A stretch of 64,000 nt of DNA from Gordionus sp. m RMFG-2023 (taxonomy: Eukaryota; Nematomorpha; Gordioida; Chordodea; Parachordodidae): positions 34,139,561-34,203,560 of the forward strand of contig NC_088775.1 of NCBI RefSeq assembly GCF_954871325.1, given 5' to 3'. Every line of letters starts with the position of its first letter. The first letter of the stretch is position 1. Below the pieces are notes generated by a model. That model was given only the letters and a program-made list of their open reading frames with translations, was not told the origin of the DNA and searched no databases. Position numbers and translations under genes: made by a program. This document shows positions 45,726 through 57,689 of the stretch, piece after piece.

Positions 45726-47194
45726 ATTTTAATGTTTTTAATATAAAAATAATAATTTTGAGAGACAGTATTTGATTATTTTTATATTTTTTAAATAAAT
45801 TTTAAATATTTATTCGAAAAATATGTCTAGTTCTTTTATTTTATTTTTCCGCTCTAAAATATATTTTTTATAAAATTCTCCACTCCTCGACATTTTCAAA
45901 ATTTTTGTGTTAGAAAGAATAGAAGTTAGAACAGTATGTATAATTATTATAAATATATTTTAAATTACTTAATATATTTTATATCGTTATCTAGAATTGC
46001 AGTGCTCCACTCGACATTTTCAAAATTTTTGTGTTAGAAGAATAGAACTTTTAGAAGTGGATATTATTCTAATCTCTAATTCTTTTAAATAAAGTTAGTG
46101 GATGAATAATATTGATTAAATAATATTTTTCACTACTTACTTTTATACTATTCCATAAAGTATATGTCAAGCAAAAGATTATAAATATAATTGATATATT
46201 ATTCAACAATAGCTCAGTTATAACAAACGACAATCTACCAAATATTATCATTTTAAAAATATGCGTACCCATGCAAAATGCATATGCACACCAAATAACG
46301 ATTAATTATGATATAAATAAGGCCACACGACTTAAACGATTAGCAAAGCTAAAAATTTGATTGGTCAAAATTTGAAAAAAATGAAATCTCTTTCATAAAC
46401 CTTACTTGCAAGATTCTTGAACTGTAAGCATCTATACAGCATTTATAAATGAATAAAAAACAGAAATAATACGTAATTCAGGATTCAATATCCCATATAC
46501 CAAACAGATTTAAGTAATAAAATGTTCTATTTTGCTAATAATTTTATCTTACTGTAAAATTAAAATAATATATTAAGCACTAAACATTGATAAAATTTTC
46601 AGAATAAATGATTTCAAATGGCTGTTCTGGCCAAATTAATAGATATTTAATATAACTTTGCAAGAATATATTCCCAGGGCATACTTTTTAAATAATTTTT
46701 TACTTTATTTTAAATTTACAAAATTTCGATTTAAATCAATTTTTTGTTTTCATAAAAAAGATATTATTTTGGACAACACTAAATATAATCACATATGGTT
46801 TTATGATTATCATGTCATCTTATACAAACATCCTTTTTTTATCACACATTTCTCATCATTTTATAATAAAACCAAACAAAATCTTACTCTATAACATGCT
46901 ACAATTTGAATTATACTCTTACAAATAAAAATGTACATTGATATTTTTTAGCTTCATTAAAATCTATTTCAAATTAGATTGAATCTTTTTGTAAATAATA
47001 TAAAATTTTAATAACATACTTTTTATTATAACTATAATATTCATTTAATTATTTAATAAATATTGATATTAGATATTTATAATCAATGTAAGATATAAAT
47101 ATTTTTATATATAAATAATTAATTAATATTTATTATCATTAGAATTAGAATTAGTGATACTCAATCAATCAATTTATTATAAATAGGCAAATAT
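45726..47194. other. A+T-rich DNA, no feature
   Basis: No coding or RNA signal could be supported. A stretch near 45890 (CTCGACATTTTCAAAATTTTT) is repeated near 46012. Confidence 0.45.
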
Positions 47195-47390
47195 ATAATG
47201 TTTTCTCCTTACCTCATTCTAATGCCTCATCGGAGCGCATTTTTAGCCTGATGAGGACTGCCTGGAGAAAGGAGAGAAATCGAATTGCTTTAACAACATT
47301 AGAGACCGAGTTAATGGTTAAACAAAATTATAAAATGTCATGCCAGGAGTTTTATATAAATATTTTAATAACGAATTTAAATCTCAAAAT
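47195..47390 (+). pseudogene. hAT transposase C-terminal fragment
   Basis: One frame reads LMPHSNASSERIFSLMRTAW-type sequence, then RNRIALTTLETELMVKQN and SCQEFY. S-N-A-x-x-E-R-x-F-S followed by a leucine-rich helix is the hAT C-terminal dimerisation region. The rest of the gene is absent nearby on this strand. Confidence 0.6.
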
Positions 47391-47989
47391 ATAATTAACT
47401 ATAACTATTTGACTTTCTATATTTTATAAAATCTTATTTATACATTTGCATAAAATCAAATAAATTTATTTTTTACATTGTAAAATTAATATTTTGTATA
47501 TTTTGGCAAATCATAAAAATAAAGAAGCATTACAATCTCCTCAAACATGACATCATATTAAATCTTATTAATAATTATCCGATAATAGTAATAATATTCT
47601 TACTTTGGTATTTCTGCAGCATAATTTAGTGAACCTTTATTAAATTATATTCTTCTGATCGCAACTGCATATAGTAGATTTCCTATATGTAAAATTCCTA
47701 AATATACTTCTGCCATTTATTTTTTAAAATTTTTTTCAAAATATTAGGACAGCTTTTATAATCTATTTATTAAAGGCTTGTAAGATTTTAAAATTCTACA
47801 ATGGCGCGTATGCTGACTCAATTCTGTAAATACACTCTGGTTTTTGCCAAATTCACTGAGGAATTATCAGATCAGAAAGCTGCCATGCAATTCATTGGTA
47901 ATGCCAAATTTGCCATATTTACCATTATATATGGTTAGCTATGTCTTTGGATATTTCATATCTGGAGAAATTTTTTTTAATAGTTTTAT

Positions 47990-48470
47990 TTAAATGACAT
48001 TAATTTTGTTGAAATAGGGGAGGATCAAGGGAAATGGTTTGATATCTCCTTTTTAGATGCATCTGTTAGAATTGCATATGTTTGCACATCTTTCAAATCG
48101 TCAAGAATTGACCTTCTGGATTTATATCCTAAAACATTGATGATAGCCTTGCTCATTTGTGTTCTACAAAGTATACTTTTCATTTATATTAGTCGTTAAA
48201 TATTATGGGGAAAGATTCTACCAACATTGTAAGTAGCTCTCTGAATGTTGTACTGCATGATAGGTATTTACCATTTCCGCACATGTAGTTGCATCTGTAT
48301 TATTTCTTATTTTTGAAGAATATTTTTGTTTTGCAACAATATATGTTGATAGACTGCCCTGTACTGATTTATGCTTTGAAGATTTTTGATGCCTCAAAAT
48401 ATCATATTTCTTTCCTCCATTGTATTAACTAAATACTGTAGAACAACTTCCCCGCACTGATTATAATTAT
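47990..48470 (-). pseudogene. hAT transposase N-terminal fragment (zinc-finger type)
   Basis: The - strand reads KYDILRHQKSSKHKSVQGS, a TTF-type finger tail (D..RH..S..H). Then come EMVNTYHAVQHSESY, SKAIINVLGYKSRRSI and YAILTDASKKEISNHFP, the first catalytic aspartate region (TDAS). Several frame changes. It belongs to a hAT group with a TTF/BED-type finger and lies within the intron or downstream region of the ABCA gene. Confidence 0.55.
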
Positions 48471-48747
48471 TTTTTACATTGTAAATTTAAAATTGTTTGT
48501 TTTTTTATAAAATCTTATTTATACATTAGCATAAAATATATTTTTTTACATTGTAAAATTACAATTTTTTTATAAAATTTTATCTTGTTTACATTCTTTT
48601 GTATTTAAAAAAGATCTTTGGTTATTATTTTTAAACAAAATTAATATATTATAATAAATCAATATGTTATTTTAATAATAAAGATAGTATTTAAGAAATT
48701 TTGTGTCGTACTATAATTACCTATTTTGAAAAATAGTTGCGTATTAC

Positions 48748-49020
48748 CTTGTAAAAGAGGTTAAAAAAAGGAAGTACTAGATAATACCAAGGTTTAGGAA
48801 CTCCGTAAGTTCCAGGTTTCACCGTCTCTATATACATTCCCAGGGTGTAAAAAATGACCAAATCAATAACTAACATGAGCATACAATAGCTTATATTAAT
48901 TGGCTATGGCTTTCATGTGAATCTTTGTTCAAGTTTTCCCATTGAACTCCCTCGTGCGCCAATTCCCATCTGGCGATTTGCAGAATGCTAGCCGACATTG
49001 CCATCATTCGAAAGGAGACA
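48748..49020 (-). CDS. ABCA-type transporter exon (membrane helices before NBD1), with two compensating frame changes
   Basis: The acceptor (CAATCAAG) is followed by 273 bp ending CAAG|GTAATA. It starts CLLSN in the frame expected from the previous exon. About 15 bases in, the ABCA-like sequence moves to another frame: AMSASILQIARWELAHEGVQ, matching the ABCA pattern C-L-L-S-N-T-A-M..G...A..E....G.QW. It then returns to the first frame as CMLMLVIDLVIFYTLGMYIE and TVKPGTYGVPKPWYY, the hallmark Y.E.V.PG.YG.P.PWYF of ABCA proteins just before the first nucleotide-binding domain. The shifts cancel (273 = 91 codons). Either the gene is decaying or the sequence has two indel errors. Confidence 0.75.
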
Positions 49021-49388
49021 CTTGATTGATTGAAGGGTGGTTGTTTTGGAATTAAAGCACATAAAAGAATAGTTTTATTAAATTTGTAAAATTCTTAGTA
49101 CTGTAAATCACTCTTGAAAACTGTTAGATATGTGAAATAGACATCATTATATTATAAATTTTTTTTTTATCAAATAACAGTTTATTTATAGCGAATATCT
49201 GAATTTTACAAACATTTTGAATATTTAACAGTAACAAATTATATTATAATTAAGAATTTTAAATTGAAAATATTATGCTTTTATTTTTAAAACAATCATA
49301 TAAAAAAAATTCTTGTTATATTATTCTTTTTAGGCATCTTTAATTATAAAATTTAAATATAAAAATTTGTTATCATAAAATGACTTAC

Positions 49389-49640
49389 ATATAGGAGTTT
49401 CTCAGTTAAAGACAACAAACTTTCGAATCTGAAGAAGTAGCTGAACGGGAGATAAATTAGGAAATAGGCTATGCCCCCGACTGTGGCTGCCATTATAGAT
49501 TTGGAAAAAAAAGAGCTTACGAAAAATGAGAAACAAATGACGGATATATTGAAGAGGGTCAACAATAAAAACACGACTAACATGTTGGAGTAAGTAAAAA
49601 ATTTTCCGTGTATCAGCAATAAAACCATTAGGATTATAAA
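49389..49640 (-). CDS. ABCA-type transporter exon (membrane helices)
   Basis: The acceptor ACATATAG is followed by 84 codons, ending at CTATAT|GTAAGT, phase 0 to phase 0. The peptide has two hydrophobic helices and reads GKFFTYSNMLVVFLLLTLFN, SFFVSSFFSKSIMAATVGG and IAYFLIYLPFSYFF. This fits the ABCA pattern F.YS...VVF..L..F....I.F.F..S.FFS....AA..GGI.YF..YLP. ABCA proteins are full ABC transporters that move lipids across membranes. The next exon at 48748-49020 continues the same fold. The exons just upstream, carrying the preceding membrane helix, were not found. Confidence 0.85.
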
Positions 49641-50044
49641 CTATATGTCTACTTACTTACTTTTTATTATACTTTGGGCCTTGAAAATATTTTTAGGAAT
49701 AGGTATGATAATAAAATTTAAAAATAAATATTGATTAGTCATTTTGAATTCAGCTAATTACAATATTAAATTTTTAGTTTTCAATTAATAAATGATTATT
49801 TATTTAATTAGGGTTATAAAATAATTTAAATAATAATAGTCAATTAGTTAATGCTAAATTAATATTTAGTATAAGTGATATTGATATTCTATTTTAAACA
49901 CAAAATTTGATTGCTAGCTGACATAGTGAAAATTATTAATTTAATATAATATTTAAAATAGTATTCATTTAATAAATATTTAGATAGTCTTATTAAATTT
50001 TAAATAATAAAATTAAATCTATATTTTACCTAATAGAATTATAA

Positions 50045-50187
50045 AAGAAATCTTTCAGGGGACGATCAAAAAAATTTATTTTTGGTTCAAGGGGTTAAGA
50101 TTCCAAAAAATTTTTTGCTTCAGTGGGCTATTCAAATTTTCCAGGGGGCTCGAGCCCCTGCGCCCCCTTTAACGATGCCACTACCAC
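50045..50187. repeat. hAT-type terminus with GGGGGCTCGAGCCCC palindrome
   Basis: The stretch GGGGGCTCGAGCCCCTGCGC, then CCCCCTTTAACGATGCCACTA, resembles a right end of DUF4371-type hAT elements (inverse TAGTGGCATCG). No matching left end was found. Confidence 0.4.
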
Positions 50188-50329
50188 ATAATAAAACAAA
50201 TATTCGATAATAAAGTTTTTATACAAAAAAAACTTACTCTACACAGAATCAAATGCAATTGAAATACTTAATTTGAAAATGAAAATTTGAATCATGGGAA
50301 TTTCCTGGAAGTGATTCGTATTATATCAA

Positions 50330-50876
50330 AGAATAGATCCATTTATACGAGAGAGCAGTCTATTTTAAAGAGAAAACGTAGAAAAGAAAATCTTAAACTC
50401 TCTGACAAATTCACTCATAACCTTATTGCCAAAAACAACTGTTAACAAAGTTATTGATATTGTTTTTGAACAAATCAGGAATTTAATAAAAAAGTAAATT
50501 GGTAACAAATGGTTTAGTTTGCAAATGGATAAAACTCAAGATATTAGCGTTAATGATCAAGGAACCGTTTGCCTACAATACATTTATAATGGCAAAATAA
50601 CAGAAAGGCTTTTCGTACTTACAAATCTAACAAACTCTTCTGGAAAAGAATTTTTTGATATCTTTAGTGAATCAAATGAGAAATATAATTGTTGATGGTG
50701 CTGTAAATATGCGGGGTGAATTTATTGAGTTACAAGTTCATATTAGACAAGAGGTTCTAGGTAGTTTGTATATTTTGTGTTACAGTTACTCATTAAATCT
50801 CCATATATGTGATTCATGCGATAATATTGAAGACAAAATGGGTGCTTGGGTGAAACAGAATAATTCATCTGGCTAA
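50330..50876 (+). pseudogene. hAT (DUF4371-type) transposase fragment
   Basis: Broken frames read KTQDISVNDQGTVCLQYIYN, KITERLFVLTNLTNSSGKEF, then an open piece (50655-50876) with DGAVNMRGEFIELQVHIRQE and CYSYSLNLHICDSCDN. D-G-A-x-N-M-R-G and L-Q..IR.E...LYI.CY.HSLNL are catalytic-domain blocks of DUF4371/ZMYM-like hAT transposases. The gene is missing its C-terminal part here. It may belong to the family B element whose end is at 51450-52651. Confidence 0.75.
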
Positions 50877-51822
50877 AATAAGTTGAGAAGGCTGCAAAAA
50901 ATTGGTTAGAAGGTGGGGGGCACGTAAAAAAGCTTTAAATCAACAGCTGATTATGCTTTTTATCTTTGATGTAGATGGATTCTGCATCTCAATAAGTTGT
51001 GAGTTGATTGGCTTCAATTTTCTTTTATTACTATTCAAATGTTCAAATCTCTTTCATTTTTGTGGAATGTACAGTCGATAATTTTTTAATTAAAATATTA
51101 TTAATTTCTGAATTTTTTATTAAAAATAACTTAGCTTTTTTAATAATTGAAGATAATCTTTTAAAAATTTAATTGCATTTCTTAATCCCGAAAATAAAAA
51201 TTGAAATTATGATTGCCAAAGATAATTTTTCAATTTCTTATATTTTTCAGATCAGAATTATCATTAAAAGATTCAGGAAAAATATCTAAGCTCCGTTCTC
51301 TAAAACAATTTTATCTTTTTACCTTCATATGTTTTTGTTTGAACTGCTGGACATTAAGTTAAATATTTGCGTTGGGACATAATTTATATTTACAAGTTGA
51401 CTTGTATATTCATTTTCTTTATTGGTACAAAATATGTTTAAAATTGGATCCAGGGAAGGGTTAAATCCTCTTCATCTAAAAAAAGTAAGTACTATGGACA
51501 TAATATTTTTAAAATAAATTATAAAATAGAATAATAATATTATTATTAACATTTGCTCTGAATTTTGATTGAATATTAAATAGATTAACATTCAACTGAA
51601 AATTTAAAGTATTTAAAATAAAAATGAAGGAATGGTGGTTGATATGATTTAAAAACTCGGCTTAAATTATTTAATTAAAAAATAAAAAAAGTAATTTTAT
51701 AGACATAAAATATATTTTTCTTTTTTAAATAATTTTTAAAGAAAAATTTAAAGTAACAAGTAACGTTATGCTTTACCGTTACTCAAAAAAAGAAACACGT
51801 TACCGTTACTCGTTATCTCTAG

Positions 51823-52559
51823 ACAGCGTCTACATGACAGGATTTTCACTGGATGCAAATCCCCTTCAAAAACCTTTGATTACACCAGATTTTGGTCTTA
51901 GATGGTACAAAGGTTTGGACAGCGTCTACATTACAGGTAAAAATTCCCACCGCCTTCGACTGAGGTGTTTATTATTATTTTCACCTTTTTAATTTATTGA
52001 TACTCTTTTCAGAGAATTAATAAAGGAAACATTAATCTATCTCTACTACCAACTATCGATATTTTGTGAATATAAAGAATTTATTTTTTAGATAATAAAG
52101 AATTTATTTTTTAGATAATAAAGAATTTATTTTTTAGATAATAAAGAATTTATTTTTTAGATAATAAAGAATTTATTTTTTGGATAATAAAGAATTTATT
52201 TTTTAGATAATAAATTCAATTAAAACCTCCATTATTTACAATGAATTAATTATTATGGCATTATGAGCTTGCTGAAATATCTAAACCTTTTAAATTACAT
52301 TACAAAGGATAGCAGAAAGTTTTATTTGGAAAACAATGTGTATGATTGTTTGCAATATATAGATTTGGTCGATGAATTGTATTATAATAATTCTATAATT
52401 TAATTTTTACAGCAATAAATTTTGTCCTATTTGATCTCAAAATTTAATAGATAACCCACCAAAAAATTTATCATACCCCCAATAAAGCAGCCTACCACCT
52501 ACCCCTCAAAAAAATAGGATGCAAACTGTTCTTACCCCTCCCGCTCATGTAGACGCTGT
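51823..52559. mobile_element. 737-bp MITE with CTCTAG duplication
   Basis: TIRs ACAGCGTCTACATGA and TCATGTAGACGCTGT are perfect inverses. They are flanked by CTCTAG on both sides (51817-51822, 52560-52565). GGACAGCGTCTACATTACAG, near 51916, repeats the terminus internally. A 23-bp tandem array lies inside. Termini of this type with a 6-bp duplication are not assigned to a superfamily here. Confidence 0.85.
52074..52213. repeat. 23-bp tandem repeat, six units
   Basis: The unit is AAAGAATTTATTTTTTAGAT plus AAT, with one substitution among six copies. It is located inside the MITE at 51823-52559. Confidence 0.95.
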
Positions 52560-52889
52560 CTCTAGAAGAAGGTAACGAATGGCGTTCCTTTTCTTCAAAA
52601 AGTAATGAAATTAGTAATGACGTTACTTTTTGACATTACTTTACAGCACTCTATATAATATACATTTACTCAAATAAAAAAATAATTGCATAAGATAAAA
52701 AAAATAGTATTATTTTTAGAGGGTATTTTTTAAAACACATGTTAAAAAAAATAAGATGTTTTTATTATATTTTTCTTTATGTAATACTTAAAATACTTAA
52801 TTTTGTTAAACAAATATTGAACAATATTTTTTTAAATGCCATATTTAAATTTTACTTGTATAGAAAAATATTTATTTTCAAAAAAGTTT

Positions 52890-54330
52890 AAATTACATAT
52901 TCCATTGCACACTTGGTACATTCACCACGGTATACTCTGCGCCCTTCCCCCCTTAAAGAAGTTGCTAAGGCACTCGCTATCATCAAAACACATTCCCATG
53001 CTATCGGACTCTCACTCAATGAACAAAAAACCGAAATCTGTCTATTTCATAGCTTCATCCCATTTACCCAGAACTTCCACAGAACAGAACTCTCATATCC
53101 CTCACTAATCTCGGCTCTCCAGTAGGTGGGCTGGAATCCATCAATCACTTCTTCACTAACGCATTATCCAGCTTACTTTATTTCAGAAACATCTCTAAGT
53201 TTCTCCCTCCTCATCAAGCTTTTTTTCTTCTCAAAATTTTTTATTACATTCCTAAAATTTTTTTATATCCTTCGATCCACCTCAATTTTCAAATTCCCCT
53301 ACTCATTAAAATCATTTGAAACCTCTGTCAAATCTCTTGCTGAAAAGATCCTTAATCTCCACTTTAACCATAATTCATGGTTACAAGCATCATTTCCATG
53401 CAAGCTCGGGTGTATCGACTTACGCTCACCTCTAACTCTTTCCATTAATGGTTTCATGCCTCCTGTCTTTCATCTGACTCACACATTAGCTAACTTTCCT
53501 CACTTCCCTGACCCCTTATTAGCTGAAGCCCAGACTATTTGCTACAATTCCGTTGTCCCAAATACTTCAGAACCCTCCTCATGTTCACAAAGAGACTGGG
53601 ATATTCCACTCAACGAAGGTTCCGTCGCTTACCTAAAATCGAGCCTTCACAATGACGATCTCATAGTTTCACCTGAACCAAGGATCCGGTAACGAGTTTC
53701 TGAAAACCATGCCCTCTAGCAACCTTGATTTGTTGCTTTCCGCTTACGAGCTAAGATTCGCTATTGGACTACGGCTTAATTGCGAAATTGTTCTACCGTA
53801 CTAATGTAAACTATGCGAAACTAGCGTCGATAGTAAGAGTGGCATTGCCTCCATTGTCACTTTTTTCCAGGCCGTTTTCCACGGCACACCAAATACAACG
53901 ACATCATACTACGTGCCCTCAAATTAGCAGGCATTCCATCTAGACTTGAACCTACCTGAATTTTTAGAACAGATGGAAAACGTCAAGATGGAATGTCCAC
54001 GATTCCTTAATAAAGGAGTAAGCTCCTGGTTTGGGATTTCACCTGCATTGACTCAAATGCACCATCTAACTACAGTGTCGATGCCCTCGCCCTCGCAGAA
54101 TCCCGAAAAATAACCAAGTACAGTTCCTTAGACCCTTCTTTCTTATTCATACCCATCGCCTGCTCCATTCTCACTACCTTCGGTAGCAAAGCTCAACGTT
54201 TTTTTAAAAATTAGGCAAACGGATTCGTGAAAAAACCGATCAGCCTAAGGAATCACTCTTCTTAAGACAAAAACTTGCTACCGCCATTATTCGCTCTAAC
54301 TATTTAAGTTTTATCTCTTCCATTGTATAA
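52890..54330 (+). pseudogene. R2/CRE-type LINE, 5'-truncated third copy
   Basis: Order: end of the reverse transcriptase (EVAKALAIIKTHSHAIGLSL, NEQKTEICLF), a long linker (SVKSLAEKILNLHFNHNSWL, LGCIDLRSPLTLSINGF), SQRDWDIPLNEGSVAYLKSS, NLDLLLSAYELRFAIGLRLN, a decayed zinc knuckle near 53815, and a decayed RPDG...WD region near 53980-54060, to a LRQKLATAIIRSNY end near 54300. Frame breaks occur between these pieces. Closest relatives in the window are 28759-29605 and 38626-41670. Confidence 0.7.
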
Positions 54331-54500
54331 CCTTCCATGTCTATTCCTAGATTCCTTTATTTTTTTATCCCTTATCCTTTCCCATAAACTCTATTTATAT
54401 ATTTTCCACCTTTATTAATTTTATTTTTCAAATAATAAAAATTTAATTATATGCTATTACATTTTGATAACATATTATAGCAGCTATTATTCAAATAAAG

Positions 54501-55935
54501 TAGTATTGTAAACGAACGCGTTCAAAATGAACCAGTTCATGAACGAAGTTCGTTTTTTTGAAAAAATGGTGAACGGCGTTCCTTTTATTTTTGACGAACT
54601 TTGAACGTGAACGTGTTCGAATTTAATGTTCGTTCAATTTTAAAAACCCTTTTATTTTTATTTATTTGAAATTTAATATTAATCCAAATTTTTTAAGAAA
54701 AATGTCTTATATTTTATAATCAACTGTTTTTCCTTTTCACATTTAATTTTTTTAACACACCATTATTATAGTTAATTAATTTGAATATTATTGTTTATAT
54801 TTTAATTTAATAGATTTTCATCATCATTATATGATTCTGAAAATTCAAAATCAGATGAATTAACATTACCATGGCCCAAATATGATAAATATTTTACGGT
54901 AACATTCTATATTGAAGGAACTAATTGAATACTAACCAAATGTAAAATGTGCCCAAAAAGTATTATATAGTTTCAAAATCTTCAAGTTTCAATTTAAAAC
55001 GACATTTGATTGTAATATTAATTATTTTATTTTATATAAATCATTAAATTTGAAAAAAAAAATGCATTTAGGTAATTTGACCCCAACAATAACGATAGTT
55101 ATTTTAAAATTAAAAAAAATTAGTGGCCATATGGTCAACTATTAATAGACGCATTATTAAATGGGATTAATAAAAATATTAAACATATTACTATCAAATT
55201 AATTACACATATTTTATTTTTTAAAGATTTGAACATATATATGAAGATCAATATGTTCTTTCTGCAATTATACATCCAATATTCAAGCTTCAATGGTCAT
55301 GGATAAAACTTCCTCAGAACGAACTTATAAAAAATAAACTTATAGCATTATTGAGAAAAAATGCATTGAAAACCCTAGAAATGATAATGCAAGAACTGTT
55401 AATTACGAGATATCCTTTTTTTACGAGTAAGTAAAGGATGGATTGGAGGAGGATAACTAATCTCAATTCTTTGAAGTAAGGACAAAACAATAAATGTTTT
55501 TAATAAATTCCCACGTTAAAAGAGTTGTTTATTAAGTATAATACTGCAATCCCCTCATCTGCCCCTGTAGAGCGCGTTTTTAGTATAGCTAATGTCGTTA
55601 TAAATGCCAAGTGTTCTGTCTATCAGATGGAAATTTTGAAAACAATTGTTATTAAAATTTTATAAGAAAAATTATTTATAAATAAAAATAAAAATAACTT
55701 TTTATTTACTATATTATATTATATTTATAATAATATTATCAAAATAAAACGATATTATTTTTTAACATGGCTAATATATTGTGTTAAAATATATGACATT
55801 TATTTTATTTAATTGAATTTAAAAAAAAATTTATCATAAAATATTGAACGAACGTGAACGCGAACATGAGCGTATTCGATTTTTGTCTATGAACGTTGAA
55901 CGCGTTCGATTTTTTTAGAAATGTTTACAGCATTA
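54501..55935. mobile_element. hAT family A element, longer copy, 8-bp TSD
   Basis: The ends TAGTATTGTAAAC and, inverted, TAATGCTGTAAAC are flanked by the perfect duplication AAATAAAG (54493-54500, 55936-55943). GAACGCGTTC palindromes and variants cluster at both ends (54513-54640, 55845-55915). At 1435 bp it retains more of the transposase than the copy at 2402-3455. Confidence 0.9.
55220..55670 (+). pseudogene. hAT family A transposase remnant
   Basis: Broken coding pieces on the + strand read QYVLSAIIHPIFKLQWSW, then [20 protein letters not shown] and SDGNFEN. These are the hAT C-terminal S.A..ER.FS motif and the segment before it. Several stops and shifts. Opposite orientation to the fragment at 2657-2983 relative to the window. 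Confidence 0.7.
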
Positions 55936-55943
55936 AAATAAAG

Positions 55944-56471
55944 TAACATATGACCAGGGAAAAAATTATTATTATTAATTGTTTTAATTAATTTATTTTT
56001 TTTATTATCATTGGCATCTTTTATTTATTTGTCCGTCATTTGATTGGTTGAATTTTATTTATTTTATTTTTTTAATTATTGGTTGTTATTTACACATATT
56101 TTTTATTGAATAATATTTTATTATAGAAAATTTATTTCGCCATTTTTTATAAAAAGATAAATACAAATGAGATGGACAGGATAAAATTTAAATAAAGGGA
56201 ACGGCAAATTGGGCAAAAAATCTTTATGAATTATAAAGATGCCGTGCAGATTTGTAATTTAGATACCTTTAATTATTTCTCAATGTCACTTATATCATTA
56301 CTTATAAGCTTTATTTCTAATTACTTTTATCTGAGCATACAATTAAATACTTGACTCTTTATTTTAAATATTTATCTTACATGTATATAACAAAATATAT
56401 ATTTTATATATTTATAATAGGAAATGCTTGAACAATATCTTCTAAAACATTTTTAAAGATATTCTATAGAT
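55944..56471. other. A+T-rich DNA, no feature
   Basis: Low-complexity A/T sequence, probably ABCA intron. Nothing could be supported. Confidence 0.5.
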
Positions 56472-56684
56472 TTATATTTTCTCTTTTTTAAATAAATATA
56501 TTTTGCTAAGCAATCTTTTATAAACTGACTTCCCAGATTTAACATATTTTGTTTTGGGGTCGCGCCAAAGAGGCTCTATGGACCGGGTATTTATGCTTCT
56601 ATTAACCGGGCCCACAAAAAAAAGCAGCCAATCATATGACAGATAAATAAATAAAAGATAGCCAATGGTAATTATGGCATACAA
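56472..56684 (-). pseudogene. Merlin/ISXO2-like transposase fragment
   Basis: The - strand frame reads VGPVNRSINTRSIEPLWRDP, then KTKYVKSGKSVYKRLLSKIY. The V....H/N-T-x-x-I-E-x-L-W-R-D-x-K block is the last catalytic segment (with the E) of ISXO2/Merlin-type transposases. The residues before GPVN are hydrophobic and not recognised. Only this end of the gene is present. Confidence 0.55.
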
Positions 56685-57689
56685 ACCATAATCTTATCAT
56701 AATACTTTAGGCTGTGTCTTAAATAAAAATATAGATAAATAAATTTTGAAGAATAGCTATTTTTAATATAAAAATAAAATAGTGTTCTAAATCATTTTTT
56801 ATCATATACAAAAAAAAAATTTTCGAAAAATGATTTAAAAACTAATTTATTTTTACATTAACTCTGGAATACTACACATTCGTATTTATTATGAAGCGTA
56901 TTTGGCAAATTTGTTTATTTAGACCCGCTTTAATATAATAATTTTTTTCCTATTATTTATTTTTATTAAAACAATATTTTCCAATAAAAAATTATTTCTA
57001 TTGTCCGCCATTATTTTCTGAATTAGAACACTTTGCTCGTAAAAATTAAAAGTCAACACGTAAGTATTTTTTTCCATCACTTTGAGACCCCTATATAATC
57101 ATATCCGAGATATTCTGGGGAAACACCCGAAGAAAGGGAAAATCTTCCCAAATATATTCGCACTATTTGCAAGTTTTGCCTATCAAAATTGAGGCGTATG
57201 ACGAAAAAATCTGCGGACACTTCTTAGGATACATCAAGTATCATGCTGCCACGAATGCTATTTATAATTAAATTTTATTTTACTACATATTTGTATTTAA
57301 TACGTTTTATTAAATTTTAGAATAAAAATTTTTTTCCAAAGCTCAATTGGTTCTTGCCATGAAGCGATTTTTATAATTAAATTTTATTTTACATGAACTT
57401 TGTTTTATTGTTTTATGATTATTTTACAATAAAAATTTTTACCAAAGCTCAATTGTAAAGTTATTTAAAATTTCATATCGTCGTAATTTTTAAGATAGAT
57501 TAGTATTAAAGTGACTTGTTCATAAAATTAGTAATGCAGGATTATAAATAGTTTTTTATTATTTTCTTCTAAATTAATAATTTATTTTTTGTATTTCGGA
57601 TACAGCCTTATTAAAAATTTCTATATTTAAAACACTTTACAAAAAGTAAATATAATAGGATCATTTTATTTTTTTCATAATATATTTTT

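Larger units (their letters stand above)
51450..52651. mobile_element. hAT family B end, with a MITE inside
   Basis: The sequence matches 20-416 over its first ~330 bp. Then come GTAACG-type subterminal motifs interrupted by a 737-bp MITE, and finally GTAATGACGTTACTTTTTG and TTACTTTACAGCACTC at the right end. The left end was not located; the transposase fragment at 50330-50876 may be part of it. Confidence 0.6.

Noticed and set aside
46069-46894. Frames at 46069-46272 and 46658-46894
   Set aside because: Low-complexity A+T frames without motifs.
47800-47890. Plus-strand stretch reading MARMLTQFCKYTLVFAKFTE
   Set aside because: Short, no family recognised, and flanked by hAT fragments; insufficient to call a gene.
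57060-57240. Less A+T-rich stretch that could be an exon
   Set aside because: Open frames on both strands but no ABCA-like motif and no consistent splice phase.
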